Source: Gracilibacteraceae bacterium (GTDB taxonomy: Bacteria; Bacillota; Desulfitobacteriia; Desulfitobacteriales; Syntrophobotulaceae). From it: a stretch of 64,000 nt of DNA. This document shows positions 18,147 to 26,409 of this stretch, piece by piece; position 1 is the first letter of the stretch; each line of letters opens with the position of its first letter. Below the pieces are notes generated by a model. It ran no database searches. It had not been told where the DNA came from and saw only the letters and a list, made by a program, of their open reading frames with translations. Both the position numbers and the translations under genes were made by a program. The stretch covers positions 32,130-96,129 of the forward strand of contig JAISAH010000102.1 of assembly GCA_031266805.1 (NCBI GenBank), written 5' to 3'.

Positions 18147-20753
18147 TTCTTTCAGGCGGAGCCGCGTTTTTTCCAATTTATCCCTTTCGGCGCTGATCAC
18201 CGCTTCCGGCGCCTTGGCGAGAAAACCTTCGTTTTGCAGTTTTTTCTCCATCCTCTCCGCCGTTTCCAGCGCCGCGGAGATTTCTTTGCGGGTCTTGGCG
18301 ATCTCCTTGTCGAGATCCAGCAATCCTTTAAGCGGTACATAGACCGTCACGCCCGTCAGCACGGCCGAAGCGGATTGCGGCGGTTTATCCGCCGGGGCGG
18401 GCAAAATCGTCACCCGCTCTCCTCCGGCCAGCTGTTTTATATAAGCCTCCCCAGCGCCGAGGGCCTCGTATTCCGCCGGCTGGGCGACGAGACAAATATC
18501 CGCTTTCCGGCCCGGAGCGACGTTCATATCCGCGCGGATGCCCCGGACAGCCCTAATCACGTCGACGACCGCCGCCATTTGCCGTTCGGCTTCCGCGTCC
18601 GCGCCTCCGCCTGAGGCCGGCCAGGCTTGCAGCATGAGCGAACCGCTGTTCCCCGGCATGTTTTGCCATATTTCTTCCGTGATAAAAGGCATAAACGGGT
18701 GCAGCAGACGCAAAGTCCCCTCTAACACCCGAAGCAAAACGCGCCCCGCCGCGAGCCGCTCCCTAGGATGCTCCCGGTCGTAGAGCATTTTTTTCACTAA
18801 TTCGATATACCAGTCGCAAAACTCATTCCAGACGAACTCATACAGCAGGCGGCAGGCTTCGCCCAGGTCAAACCCGTCGATCATCTCCGTCACCCGCCGC
18901 GCCGTTTCCCCGTATCTGGACAAAATCCAGCGGTCGGCCATCGACAAATCGTTTCCCGCCTCACCCGGCGTGATATCGGCTGTGTTCATCAGCACAAAAC
19001 GCGCCGCGTTCCAAATCTTATTCAGGAAATTGCGCGCCCATTCCAGTCTTTCCGGATGAAAGCGCAGGTCGTTGCCGGGGGTGTTGCCGGTGACGAGCGT
19101 CAGGCGCAAAGCGTCCGCGCCATATTGGTCTATCAGCTCCAGCGGGTCCACGCCGTTGCCCAAAGATTTGCTCATTTTGCGGCCCTGAGCGTCAAGGATC
19201 AGCCCGTGGATCAAGACTTGGCGAAAAGGCGCTTCCCGGTTGATTTCCAAACTCATGAAAATCATGCGGGCGACCCAGAAAAATATGATGTCCCGTCCCG
19301 TCACCAGCACCGTCGTCGGGAAAAAATCCCGCAGATCCGGAGTTTCTTCCGGCCAGCCCAAGGTGGAAAAAGGCCATAAGGCCGAAGAAAACCAGGTGTC
19401 CAGTACGTCGGCGTCCTGAGTGAGAGACGTTCCCCCGCAGACGCCGCAGACTGACGGCTCCACGCGCGAACAGATCTCCGCGCCGCAGTTTTCGCAGTAC
19501 CAGACCGGAATGCGGTGCCCCCACCATAATTGGCGGGAAATGCACCAATCCCTGATGTTTTCCATCCAATTTGTGTATATTTTGGCAAAACGTTCCGGGA
19601 TAAACTCCAGTTGTCCGGCGCGCACGACCTCAAGCGCCGGTCGCGCCAGCTCTGCCATGCGCACAAACCACTGCCGGCTGATCCGCGGTTCGACCGTGGC
19701 GCCGCAGCGATAACAAACGCCGACGGCATGGCGGTTTTCCTCCACGCGGTCGAGCAGGCCGGCCGCCTCCAGATCCGCCACGACGCGGCGGCGGGCCTCA
19801 TAACGGTCCAACCCCTGATAGGCCAAGCCGTTTTCGTTCAAAGTCGCGTCTTCGTTCAAAATATTCATCGGTTCCAGTTGGTGCCGCCGGCCCACCTCAA
19901 AATCATTCGGATCGTGCGCCGGCGTTATTTTGACCGCCCCGGCGCCGAAATCCCGTTCCACGTATTCGTCGGCGATGACGGGGATCACTTTGCCTGTGAG
20001 CGGCAATACCAGATATTTCCCGATCAAATGAGCGTAGCGCTCATCCTGGGGGTGTACGGCCACCGCCACGTCGCCCAGCATCGTTTCCGGGCGGCTGGTA
20101 GCCACCAGCAGACCGGCGCCGCCGTCCGCGCCCGGATAACGGACGTACCACAGATGGCCGTCCTGTTCCTCATGCTCCACCTCGATATCGGATATCGCCG
20201 TCCGGCAAACGGGGCACCAGTTGACGATATAATCCCCGCGGTAAATCAGGCCTTTTTCATACAGACGGACAAACACTTCCCGCACGGCGCGCGAACAGCC
20301 TTCGTCCATCGTGAAGCGTTCATGTTCCCAGTCACAGGACGCGCCCAGTCGGCGCAGCTGACGGGTGATAGCGCCGCCGTGCTCGTTTTTCCAGGCCCAC
20401 ACCCGCGCCAGAAAAGCCTCCCGGCCCATGAGTTCCCTTTGCAGCCCCTCGGCGCGTAAATGTTCCTCCACGCGGGCCTGCGTCGCGATGCCCGCGTGAT
20501 CCGTGCCGGGCGTCCACAGAACGCGGCGGCCCCGCATCCGCTGGCAGCGGGCCAGGATATCCTGCAGCGTGTTATCCATCGCGTGACCGAGATGCAGGAC
20601 TCCGGTCACATTAGGCGGCGGCATCACTATACTGAAAGTTTCTTCGCCTTCCGCCGCCGGGCGAAAGCAGCCGTTTTTCTCCCAATATTCATACCATTTG
20701 CTTTCCGCCTGCCGCGGGTCATAGATCGCAGTCGTCGGCGATTCCGCGCTCAT
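18117..20753 (-). CDS. valS: Valine--tRNA ligase
   Basis: A class I aminoacyl-tRNA synthetase of 878 residues, the normal length in Bacillota. Visible are the HIGH-type motif in PPPNVTGVLHLGHAMD, the editing-domain region (ATSRPETMLGDVAVAVHP), the KMSKSLGNGVDP signature, and the C-terminal coiled-coil arm (LDLDKEIAKTRKEISAALE). Two Cys pairs (CENC, CGVC) in the insert may bind zinc. The gene has its own consensus promoter with a leader of roughly 60 nt, and no T-box element is present. Confidence 0.97.
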   Translation of the reverse strand: MSAESPTTAIYDPRQAESKWYEYWEKNGCFRPAAEGEETFSIVMPPPNVTGVLHLGHAMDNTLQDILARCQRMRGRRVLWTPGTDHAGIATQARVEEHLRAEGLQRELMGREAFLARVWAWKNEHGGAITRQLRRLGASCDWEHERFTMDEGCSRAVREVFVRLYEKGLIYRGDYIVNWCPVCRTAISDIEVEHEEQDGHLWYVRYPGADGGAGLLVATSRPETMLGDVAVAVHPQDERYAHLIGKYLVLPLTGKVIPVIADEYVERDFGAGAVKITPAHDPNDFEVGRRHQLEPMNILNEDATLNENGLAYQGLDRYEARRRVVADLEAAGLLDRVEENRHAVGVCYRCGATVEPRISRQWFVRMAELARPALEVVRAGQLEFIPERFAKIYTNWMENIRDWCISRQLWWGHRIPVWYCENCGAEICSRVEPSVCGVCGGTSLTQDADVLDTWFSSALWPFSTLGWPEETPDLRDFFPTTVLVTGRDIIFFWVARMIFMSLEINREAPFRQVLIHGLILDAQGRKMSKSLGNGVDPLELIDQYGADALRLTLVTGNTPGNDLRFHPERLEWARNFLNKIWNAARFVLMNTADITPGEAGNDLSMADRWILSRYGETARRVTEMIDGFDLGEACRLLYEFVWNEFCDWYIELVKKMLYDREHPRERLAAGRVLLRVLEGTLRLLHPFMPFITEEIWQNMPGNSGSLMLQAWPASGGGADAEAERQMAAVVDVIRAVRGIRADMNVAPGRKADICLVAQPAEYEALGAGEAYIKQLAGGERVTILPAPADKPPQSASAVLTGVTVYVPLKGLLDLDKEIAKTRKEISAALETAERMEKKLQNEGFLAKAPEAVISAERDKLEKTRLRLKELRVRLAELQ

Positions 20754-20820
20754 TTTTTATTCCTCCGCTTGTACGTGCTGTGATATGCCGGCGGCAATAC
20801 CGCCGCCGCTTCCAGTCTTA

Positions 20821-20849
20821 ATTATACGGGCAGCTGATTCGCGTGTCAA
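20821..20849 (-). promoter_or_regulatory. valS: Consensus sigma-A promoter for valS
   Basis: On the minus strand TTGACA (20849-20844), exactly 17 bp, and TATAAT (20826-20821): both hexamers match the consensus at all positions. The start codon lies 68 bp downstream of the -10. This is the strongest promoter match in the window. Confidence 0.85.
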
Positions 20850-20852
20850 TTT

Positions 20853-20880
20853 AGGGACTGTATATTTCCACACAGTCCCT
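20853..20880. other. Inverted repeat between the catabolic operon and valS
   Basis: AGGGACTGT, a 10-nt loop and ACAGTCCCT form a 9-bp stem directly upstream of the valS -35. It has no T-run. It may help end transcription from the upstream operon or act as an operator; sequence alone does not decide. Confidence 0.55.
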
Positions 20881-20886
20881 TATCGC

Positions 20887-20910
20887 AAAAAAACCGCCGC
20901 GTCAGGCGGC
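20887..20910 (-). terminator. Rho-independent terminator of the sigma-54 regulator operon
   Basis: On the minus strand GCCGCCTGACGCGGCGG is followed by TTTTTTT. It lies 20 bp beyond the stop of the sigma-54 activator gene, so it ends the whole 29.3-20.9 kb operon. Confidence 0.8.
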
Positions 20911-20929
20911 TTTGAGCTTGGAATATCTT

Positions 20930-22267
20930 CTATATTTCCTTTTTATTTTTAATTTTGCGATAGACGACTGAACGGTGCACTCCTAATTTGCTGGCGGCTA
21001 AAGTGACATTGTTATCGCAAATGCGCAGAACATGTTCGATATAATTATGCTCCATATCATGCAAAAAATCACGCAGAGTACGGTTTTCCGAGAAATCCGG
21101 CAGCAGATCCCCGTCTGGCGGCCTGACGAGGTTTTGCGGTGAAAACTCAAAATCAGAGCCCCATAGAACAAAACGCTCTATGGTATTGCGCAATTCCCGC
21201 AGGTTTCCGGGCCAGTTATGATATCTCAAGGCTTTATTCAAAGTCTCGCTCAGTTTTCTTTGTTTTCTGTATTTACTATTAAACTCATTGAGAAAATAGC
21301 TGCTAAAAGCTTCAATGGCTTCCGGACGTTCCCTGAGCGGCGGCAAGTAAAGCGGAAAAACATTGATGCGATAATAGAGGTCTTCACGAAATTGGCCGGA
21401 ACGCATCATTTGTTCCAGATTGCGGTTGGTGGCGCAAATCAACCGGAACTGGACTTCATGCGGCCGAACGGAACCTACGCGCGTTACTTCGCGCGTTTCC
21501 AGCACACGCAATAATTTACTTTGCATCAATGGAGAAAGCTCGCCGATTTCATCCAGAAAAAGAGCGCCGCCGTCCGCCATCTCCAGCAAACCGGGTTTCC
21601 CTTGCGCGGCGGCGCCTGTGAAAGCTCCTTTTTCATAACCAAAGAACTCGGATTCGATCAGTGATTCCGGGATAGAAGCGCAGTTGACGGCGACAAAGGG
21701 GGCGTTCCGGTTGCAGCGGACGTGGATATAGCGCGCCAGGACATCTTTCCCGGTTCCCGTCTCCCCCAGAAGTAAAACAGTGACCGCTGTTTCCGCCAAC
21801 TTGTCGGCCATCTTGATCACTTTCCGCATCGCGTTGCTGACGATTAACAGTTTAGGCGGCTCGGTAAGACGATAGTCGTAACTTTCTTTTTTCAGACGCA
21901 CCACTTTTTCCATCAGGCTCATCAGACGACTGTTGGTGATGACATAGCGCAAATGATTATCGCTGTCATAAACAGGGGTGCTGGTAGAAAAAATGAGGCC
22001 TCCTCGGCATTTGACAAAACCGTTGGTCACCTTGTGCGTGCGAACCGCTTCCATAGCCGTCGAATAATCATAGTAGTCGTTCTCAATCAGTTCCTCAATG
22101 TTGGCGCCGACCAGCTCCGCTATAGGTAATTGCAGAAGCTGGCAGGCGGCGCGGTTTGCTAATATTACCGTGCCCTGAATATCGGTGATGTAAATCACAT
22201 CGTGGGAGAGTTCGATGATCGTCTCCAAATCCAGTTGCTGAATCATGGCTTGATTCGAGTGCTTCAT
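20930..22267 (-). CDS. Sigma-54-dependent transcriptional activator (PAS-AAA+-Fis)
   Basis: An enhancer-binding protein of 445 residues. A PAS domain (~20-110) is followed by an AAA+ domain with Walker A GETGTGKD (168-175), the sigma-54 contact loop GAFTGA (214-219) and Walker B ALFLDEIGEL. A Fis-type helix-turn-helix is at the end (NNVTLAASKLGVHRSVVYRKIKN). The track start at 22306 is replaced by ATG 22267, which has GAGGAGG 9 nt upstream. It is the last gene of the acyl-CoA operon. A -24/-12 promoter lies before the first gene, so it most likely activates its own operon in response to a small-molecule or redox signal sensed by PAS. Confidence 0.92.
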   Translation of the reverse strand: MKHSNQAMIQQLDLETIIELSHDVIYITDIQGTVILANRAACQLLQLPIAELVGANIEELIENDYYDYSTAMEAVRTHKVTNGFVKCRGGLIFSTSTPVYDSDNHLRYVITNSRLMSLMEKVVRLKKESYDYRLTEPPKLLIVSNAMRKVIKMADKLAETAVTVLLLGETGTGKDVLARYIHVRCNRNAPFVAVNCASIPESLIESEFFGYEKGAFTGAAAQGKPGLLEMADGGALFLDEIGELSPLMQSKLLRVLETREVTRVGSVRPHEVQFRLICATNRNLEQMMRSGQFREDLYYRINVFPLYLPPLRERPEAIEAFSSYFLNEFNSKYRKQRKLSETLNKALRYHNWPGNLRELRNTIERFVLWGSDFEFSPQNLVRPPDGDLLPDFSENRTLRDFLHDMEHNYIEHVLRICDNNVTLAASKLGVHRSVVYRKIKNKKEI

Positions 22268-22306
22268 AAAGATCCGCCTCCTCAAAAAAGCCTTTTTTAG
22301 AAACAA

Positions 22307-23071
22307 TCAATATTGCGGAACCCTTTTTTCCGTGAAGGCTTTCATCCCCTCGCGCTGCTCGCCGCCGCCGAAACAAAGAGCGCATAAGCCGGCTTCTATG
22401 GACAGTCCGGCTTCGATATTAACGCCATACCCTTGGTCAATAGCTATTTTCGCGCTTTGTACGGCGTGCGGCCCCTTGGCGGAAATATCCGCGGCCATTT
22501 TCAGCGCGGTGGGCATCAGGTCTTCCGGCGCGGTCATTTTTTCGATGAGACCGATAGCGAGAGCTTCTTCGGCTTTTATCTGCTCGGTGCTGAATATCAG
22601 GCGTTTCGCTTGACCGAGACCGATCAGGCGCGCTAAACGCTGAGTGCCGCCGCCGCCGGGAATGATGCCGAGACCGACTTCCGGTAAACCGAAACGCCCT
22701 CTGGTACTGGCGATACGGATATCGCAGGAAAGAGCCAACTCACAGCCGCCTCCCAGCGCGAATCCCTGTATCGCGGCAATCGTCGGGAACGGTAATCTTT
22801 CGATGGTCAGGAAAACCGATTGGACGCTGTAGCAAAACTCAGCGGCCTCCTGGGCGCTCATTTCCATCATGCTGACGATATCCGCTCCGGCGACAAAACT
22901 CTTATCGCCGCCCCCGCGGATTATAGCGGCTCGCACATCCGAGCGGGCGGCCAATTTGGCGGCCGTCTCACCCAGTTCCTTAGTTATGGCGGGATTCAGG
23001 GCATTAAAAGCTTCGGGCCGGTCAATCACGATATCCGCGATATAGTCTTCAACTTTGCATAGGATACCCAT
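22307..23071 (-). CDS. Enoyl-CoA hydratase / crotonase family protein
   Basis: A crotonase-fold protein of 254 residues. The oxyanion-hole region and both acid/base glutamates of hydratases are present: GGGCELALSCDIR and GLPEVGLGIIPGGGGTQRLARLIG. It probably interconverts 2-enoyl-CoA and (S)-3-hydroxyacyl-CoA. It sits 12 bp after etfA and 39 bp before the activator gene in the same operon. An isomerase or hydrolase role cannot be excluded within this superfamily. Confidence 0.9.
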   Translation of the reverse strand: MGILCKVEDYIADIVIDRPEAFNALNPAITKELGETAAKLAARSDVRAAIIRGGGDKSFVAGADIVSMMEMSAQEAAEFCYSVQSVFLTIERLPFPTIAAIQGFALGGGCELALSCDIRIASTRGRFGLPEVGLGIIPGGGGTQRLARLIGLGQAKRLIFSTEQIKAEEALAIGLIEKMTAPEDLMPTALKMAADISAKGPHAVQSAKIAIDQGYGVNIEAGLSIEAGLCALCFGGGEQREGMKAFTEKRVPQY

Positions 23072-23083
23072 TGGAATACCTCC

Positions 23084-23995
23084 TTACATTTGCAGCGCTT
23101 TGATTATTTGCGGCACGATCTCATAAAGATCGCCTAAAATCGTATAATCCGCCGCTTTGAGGATCGGGGCGCTGTCATTTTTTTCAATGGCGACGATCAG
23201 TTTGCTGTCGCGCACACCGGAAATATGCTGGATTTGCCCGGAAACGCCCAGCCCGAAATACAGATCGGGGGACGGAGTTTTCCCGGTGATGCCGATGTAG
23301 TTTTCTTCAGGCAGCCACTGTCGTTCCTCAGCGACAGGACGCGTACAGCCGATTTCGGCGCTGAGAACTTTGGCCAGATTTTCCGCCAGAGCCAAATCTT
23401 CCTTGCGGGCGAGACCGCGCCCCACGCACACGATCGCCTTGGCTTCCATGAGGTTGGTGGCACTCTGATGCGGGCGGAAATCGCTGACCGTTATTTTCTC
23501 CGTCTCTGACAGTTCTTTTTTCTCAATGGGCACGGCGCTCTGCGCCGGCGGCGCTTCAATATTTCCGCCCGCCATGGTGGCCATGAAGGGAATTTTTTCT
23601 GTTTTTTCCTGAATAAGGCAAAGGCCGCCGTAAAGATACCGCTCGGAATAATAAGCGTCTTTGTATTCCAGTTTCACGCAGTCTGAAATAAGCGCGGCAT
23701 CCAGCCCGGCGGCCAGTCGGGCGGCGATTTCCTTGGCCCGGCGCCCGGCGCCCAGCAGTATGGCCCGCGGCGATCTTTCCCGCGCGAGCGCTTGCCAGTC
23801 TTTGATATACGCTTCGGGACGCGAACCGCCCTGATACAGCAGAACGCGGTCCGCGCCGCGGGTAGAGGCTGTTTCCGCCGCGGCCGGCTCAGAAGTAAGA
23901 GCGACAATGAGTTCGCCTTTTGCCAGGGCTTTGGCGTGAGCCAGCAGCGTCTGCATAACGTCCTGTTTTTCCGATATGATCCAGATTTCCGACAT
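23084..23995 (-). CDS. etfA: Electron transfer flavoprotein alpha subunit (FixB type)
   Basis: The 303-residue FAD-binding subunit has the C-terminal ETF-alpha signature: SRPVAEER-like TRPVAEERQWLP, IGITGKTPSPDLYFGLGVSG, QHISGVRDSKLIVAIEKND and API. The N-terminus is short, and the pattern resembles E. coli FixB, the carnitine-pathway ETF, more than the ~335-residue Bcd-linked alpha subunits. It pairs with the etfB gene 13 bp upstream. It would carry electrons to or from the acyl-CoA dehydrogenase of the same operon. Confidence 0.93.
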   Translation of the reverse strand: MSEIWIISEKQDVMQTLLAHAKALAKGELIVALTSEPAAAETASTRGADRVLLYQGGSRPEAYIKDWQALARERSPRAILLGAGRRAKEIAARLAAGLDAALISDCVKLEYKDAYYSERYLYGGLCLIQEKTEKIPFMATMAGGNIEAPPAQSAVPIEKKELSETEKITVSDFRPHQSATNLMEAKAIVCVGRGLARKEDLALAENLAKVLSAEIGCTRPVAEERQWLPEENYIGITGKTPSPDLYFGLGVSGQIQHISGVRDSKLIVAIEKNDSAPILKAADYTILGDLYEIVPQIIKALQM

Positions 23996-24008
23996 TACAA
24001 GCTCCTCC

Positions 24009-24776
24009 TCAACAGATGCCTTCGCTTTTCAGGATGCCGACAAGTTCTATCGCGGCGCCGTCGCCTTGGAGAACGACGCAGCGGCGATCCGTCACAGCGC
24101 CTTGCGTGCTTAACCGTGCGGACAGAGGTTTGATCATATCCGCCGGGAGATTCAGATCTTCAATGGTAAAAGGATCCACCGGTTTGCGCCCCGCGGCTAA
24201 AATCTGCTTCAGGCTGGGAATTCTCGCTTCGTTGATATCCGGCAATACGGTGATGAGGGCGGGCAGCGGCGTTTCGACCGCTTCCATCCCGTCTTCCAGC
24301 TTGCGTTCGGCCCGCAGCATATTTCCTTCTATTTCGGCTTTGCTGACATAGCTGACGACAGGGACGCCCAGCAATTCCGCCAACCGGGGCCCGGTTTGCT
24401 GAGCGTAATTGTCACTGGAACCTTCGCCGCAAATTATGAGGTCAAAATCACCGATTTTATTCACCGCCGCCGCCAGCGCGCGTGACGTCGCCGCGGAGTC
24501 CGCCGCCGCCAATTCCGGACAGGCGATGTAAACAGCGCGGTTGGCGCCGCGGGAAAGAACGTCTTTGGTCGAACCGGCGGTTTCCGGGCCGCCGACCGTC
24601 AAAGCGACGATCTCGCCGCCGTTGGCTTCCGCGAACCGCACGCCGCATTCCAGGGCATTGCGGTCATAAGGACTGATCCTGTATTTCGCCCGTCCGGTTA
24701 TGACTTCCCGGCTTTGTTTGTCGATAATGATGTCCTCTTCGTCCAGCGCCCATTTATAACAGGTGATTATTTTCAT
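24009..24776 (-). CDS. etfB: Electron transfer flavoprotein beta subunit (FixA type)
   Basis: A 255-residue protein beginning MKIITCYKWALDEEDI, very close in pattern to the FixA N-terminus. It has the ETF-beta core DVLSRGANRAVYI, CGEGSSDNYAQQTGPRLAELL and RKLEDGMEAVETPLPALITV. It forms the heterodimer with EtfA/FixB. A stable 11-bp hairpin in the 61-bp gap upstream may adjust its level relative to the maoC gene. Confidence 0.93.
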   Translation of the reverse strand: MKIITCYKWALDEEDIIIDKQSREVITGRAKYRISPYDRNALECGVRFAEANGGEIVALTVGGPETAGSTKDVLSRGANRAVYIACPELAAADSAATSRALAAAVNKIGDFDLIICGEGSSDNYAQQTGPRLAELLGVPVVSYVSKAEIEGNMLRAERKLEDGMEAVETPLPALITVLPDINEARIPSLKQILAAGRKPVDPFTIEDLNLPADMIKPLSARLSTQGAVTDRRCVVLQGDGAAIELVGILKSEGIC

Positions 24777-24796
24777 TCTGTCTCTCCGTTTCTTTG

Positions 24797-24824
24797 GGAG
24801 AAAGGGGCGCGAACCCCTTTCTCC
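24797..24824. other. Intercistronic stem-loop between maoC and etfB
   Basis: GGAGAAAGGGG, a 6-nt loop and CCCCTTTCTCC make a perfect 11-bp stem. There is no T-run on the minus-strand side. It is a candidate mRNA-processing, stabilising or partial-attenuation element inside the operon. Confidence 0.7.
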
Positions 24825-24837
24825 GGCTGTTTGCCTG

Positions 24838-25254
24838 TTACCTGGGGATCATGACGACCGCTTCGCCGTCGATGACTATTTTGCCTTCCTGGTTGGTCAC
24901 ATAGGTTCTGTTCTTCAAACGGTTTTTCTCAGAAATGAGTTCGGTCACTTCCATCGTGGCGGTGATCGTGTCGCCGATATGCACGGGCGCGAGGAATTTC
25001 GAAAACTGGGAGATATAGACCGCGCCGAGACCGACGAACATCGCTCCCACGGAGGAAATAAAGCTGTTCACCAGAGCCCCGTGGGCAATGCGCTGTTTGA
25101 ATATAGTGTTTTTAGCGTATTCCGCGTCCATATGCAGGGGATTGAAATCACCGCAGATTCCGGCAAAATTGACGACATCCGCTTCAGTGATGGTTTTGGA
25201 AAATGTCGCTTTATCTCCGACTTGAAATTGATCGAAAGTTTTCTTTTCGTACAA
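24838..25254 (-). CDS. MaoC-family (R)-specific enoyl-CoA hydratase
   Basis: A single hot-dog-fold protein of 138 residues. The hydratase motif is present in order: Asp in GDFNPLHMDAEYA and His in IAHGALVNSF. This is typical of (R)-specific enoyl-CoA hydratases such as PhaJ. It lies 14 bp after the acyl-CoA dehydrogenase gene. Having both this (R)-hydratase and a crotonase (usually S-specific) in one operon suggests handling of both 3-hydroxyacyl-CoA stereoisomers. Confidence 0.9.
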   Translation of the reverse strand: MYEKKTFDQFQVGDKATFSKTITEADVVNFAGICGDFNPLHMDAEYAKNTIFKQRIAHGALVNSFISSVGAMFVGLGAVYISQFSKFLAPVHIGDTITATMEVTELISEKNRLKNRTYVTNQEGKIVIDGEAVVMIPR

Positions 25255-25268
25255 CGGTAAAACCTCCC

Positions 25269-26405
25269 TTATCTCAGTAATTGACCGGCGATGACCATGC
25301 GCTGCACCTGATTGGTGCCTTCAAAGATCTGCATGATTTTGGCGTCGCGCATCATTTTTTCGATTGGATAGTCGCGGCTGTAACCGTAGCCGCCGAAGAT
25401 CTGGACGGCGTCCGTCGTGACTTTCATGGCGGTGTCGGAAGCGAAAGTCTTGGCTATCGCCGATTCTTTGCCGTATGGCAGACCGGCGTCGATCAGATAG
25501 CAGGCGCGGTGTACCAGCCAGCGGGCGGCTTCAGTCTGAATAGCCATGTCCGCCAGCATGAACTGTAGGGCTTGGTTGGCGCAGATGGGTTTGCCAAACT
25601 GCTGGCGCTCCTTGGAATACTTAATACTGGCGTCCAAGGCGGCCTGGGAGAGACCGACCGAAATGGCGCCCACGATCGGACGCGCCTTGTCGAGGGTTTG
25701 CATGGCGATCTTGAATCCTTCGCCCTCTTTGCCGAGCAGGTGGTCGGCCGGTATGCGGACATTTTCCAAAAAAACATCCGTCGTGTTGGAAGCGCGGATA
25801 CCCATTTTGTTTTCTTCTTTGCCCACGCTGATGCCGGGACGGTCACGCTCCACGATAAAAGCGCTCAACCCTTTTATCCCTTTGGACTTGTCCTGGGTAG
25901 CGAAAACAGTGTATACGCCGGCCACCCCGCCGTTGGTGATAAATGTCTTTTGACCGTTCAGAACGTATTCGCCGCCTTCTTTCACGGCCGTCGTGGCCAC
26001 GGCGCCGGCGTCGGAACCGGCATTAGGCTCGGTCAGGCAAAAGGCGGCCAGTTTGCCGGACATGAGGAGGTCAAAATACAGTTTTTTCTGGGCTTCCGTA
26101 CCTGTAAGCAAAATCGGATAGGAAGTCAGCCCGTTCGCGCCTACGGTAGTCGCTATACCGGGGCACCCTTTGGCCAGTTCTTCCGCCAGGATCGCCGACA
26201 TGACCGACGAAAGACCGGGGCCGCCGTATTCCGCGGGCACGGGCATCGCGTGCAGACCCAGATCGATCAATTTGTTGACGATATCCCACGGGAATTCTCC
26301 GCTGATGTCAATTTCCTTGACCGCCGGCGCTATAGTGGTTTGGGTGAATTCTTTGACGCTTTGGATCATCAAATTTTCTTCTTCTGTTAAGCTCATGTCA
26401 TACAT
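25269..26405 (-). CDS. Acyl-CoA dehydrogenase (short-chain type)
   Basis: A FAD-dependent dehydrogenase of 378 residues from MYDMSLTEEEN. It has CLTEPNAGSDAGA and FITNGG (FAD/substrate-binding signatures), the acyl-CoA dehydrogenase signature QFGKPICANQALQFMLADM, and the C-terminal GGYGYSRDYPIEKMMRDAKIMQIFEGTNQ. Glu in IFEGTNQ is at the place of the catalytic base of butyryl-CoA dehydrogenase. The track start at 26486 is replaced by ATG 26405, which has AAGGAG 9 nt upstream and lies four bases past the upstream stop. It works with the ETF of this operon. Confidence 0.94.
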   Translation of the reverse strand: MYDMSLTEEENLMIQSVKEFTQTTIAPAVKEIDISGEFPWDIVNKLIDLGLHAMPVPAEYGGPGLSSVMSAILAEELAKGCPGIATTVGANGLTSYPILLTGTEAQKKLYFDLLMSGKLAAFCLTEPNAGSDAGAVATTAVKEGGEYVLNGQKTFITNGGVAGVYTVFATQDKSKGIKGLSAFIVERDRPGISVGKEENKMGIRASNTTDVFLENVRIPADHLLGKEGEGFKIAMQTLDKARPIVGAISVGLSQAALDASIKYSKERQQFGKPICANQALQFMLADMAIQTEAARWLVHRACYLIDAGLPYGKESAIAKTFASDTAMKVTTDAVQIFGGYGYSRDYPIEKMMRDAKIMQIFEGTNQVQRMVIAGQLLR

Positions 26406-26409
26406 GATT

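Noticed and set aside
20754-20929. T-box riboswitch upstream of valS
   Set aside because: No T-box core sequence or specifier stem; the promoter leaves only about 60 nt of leader.
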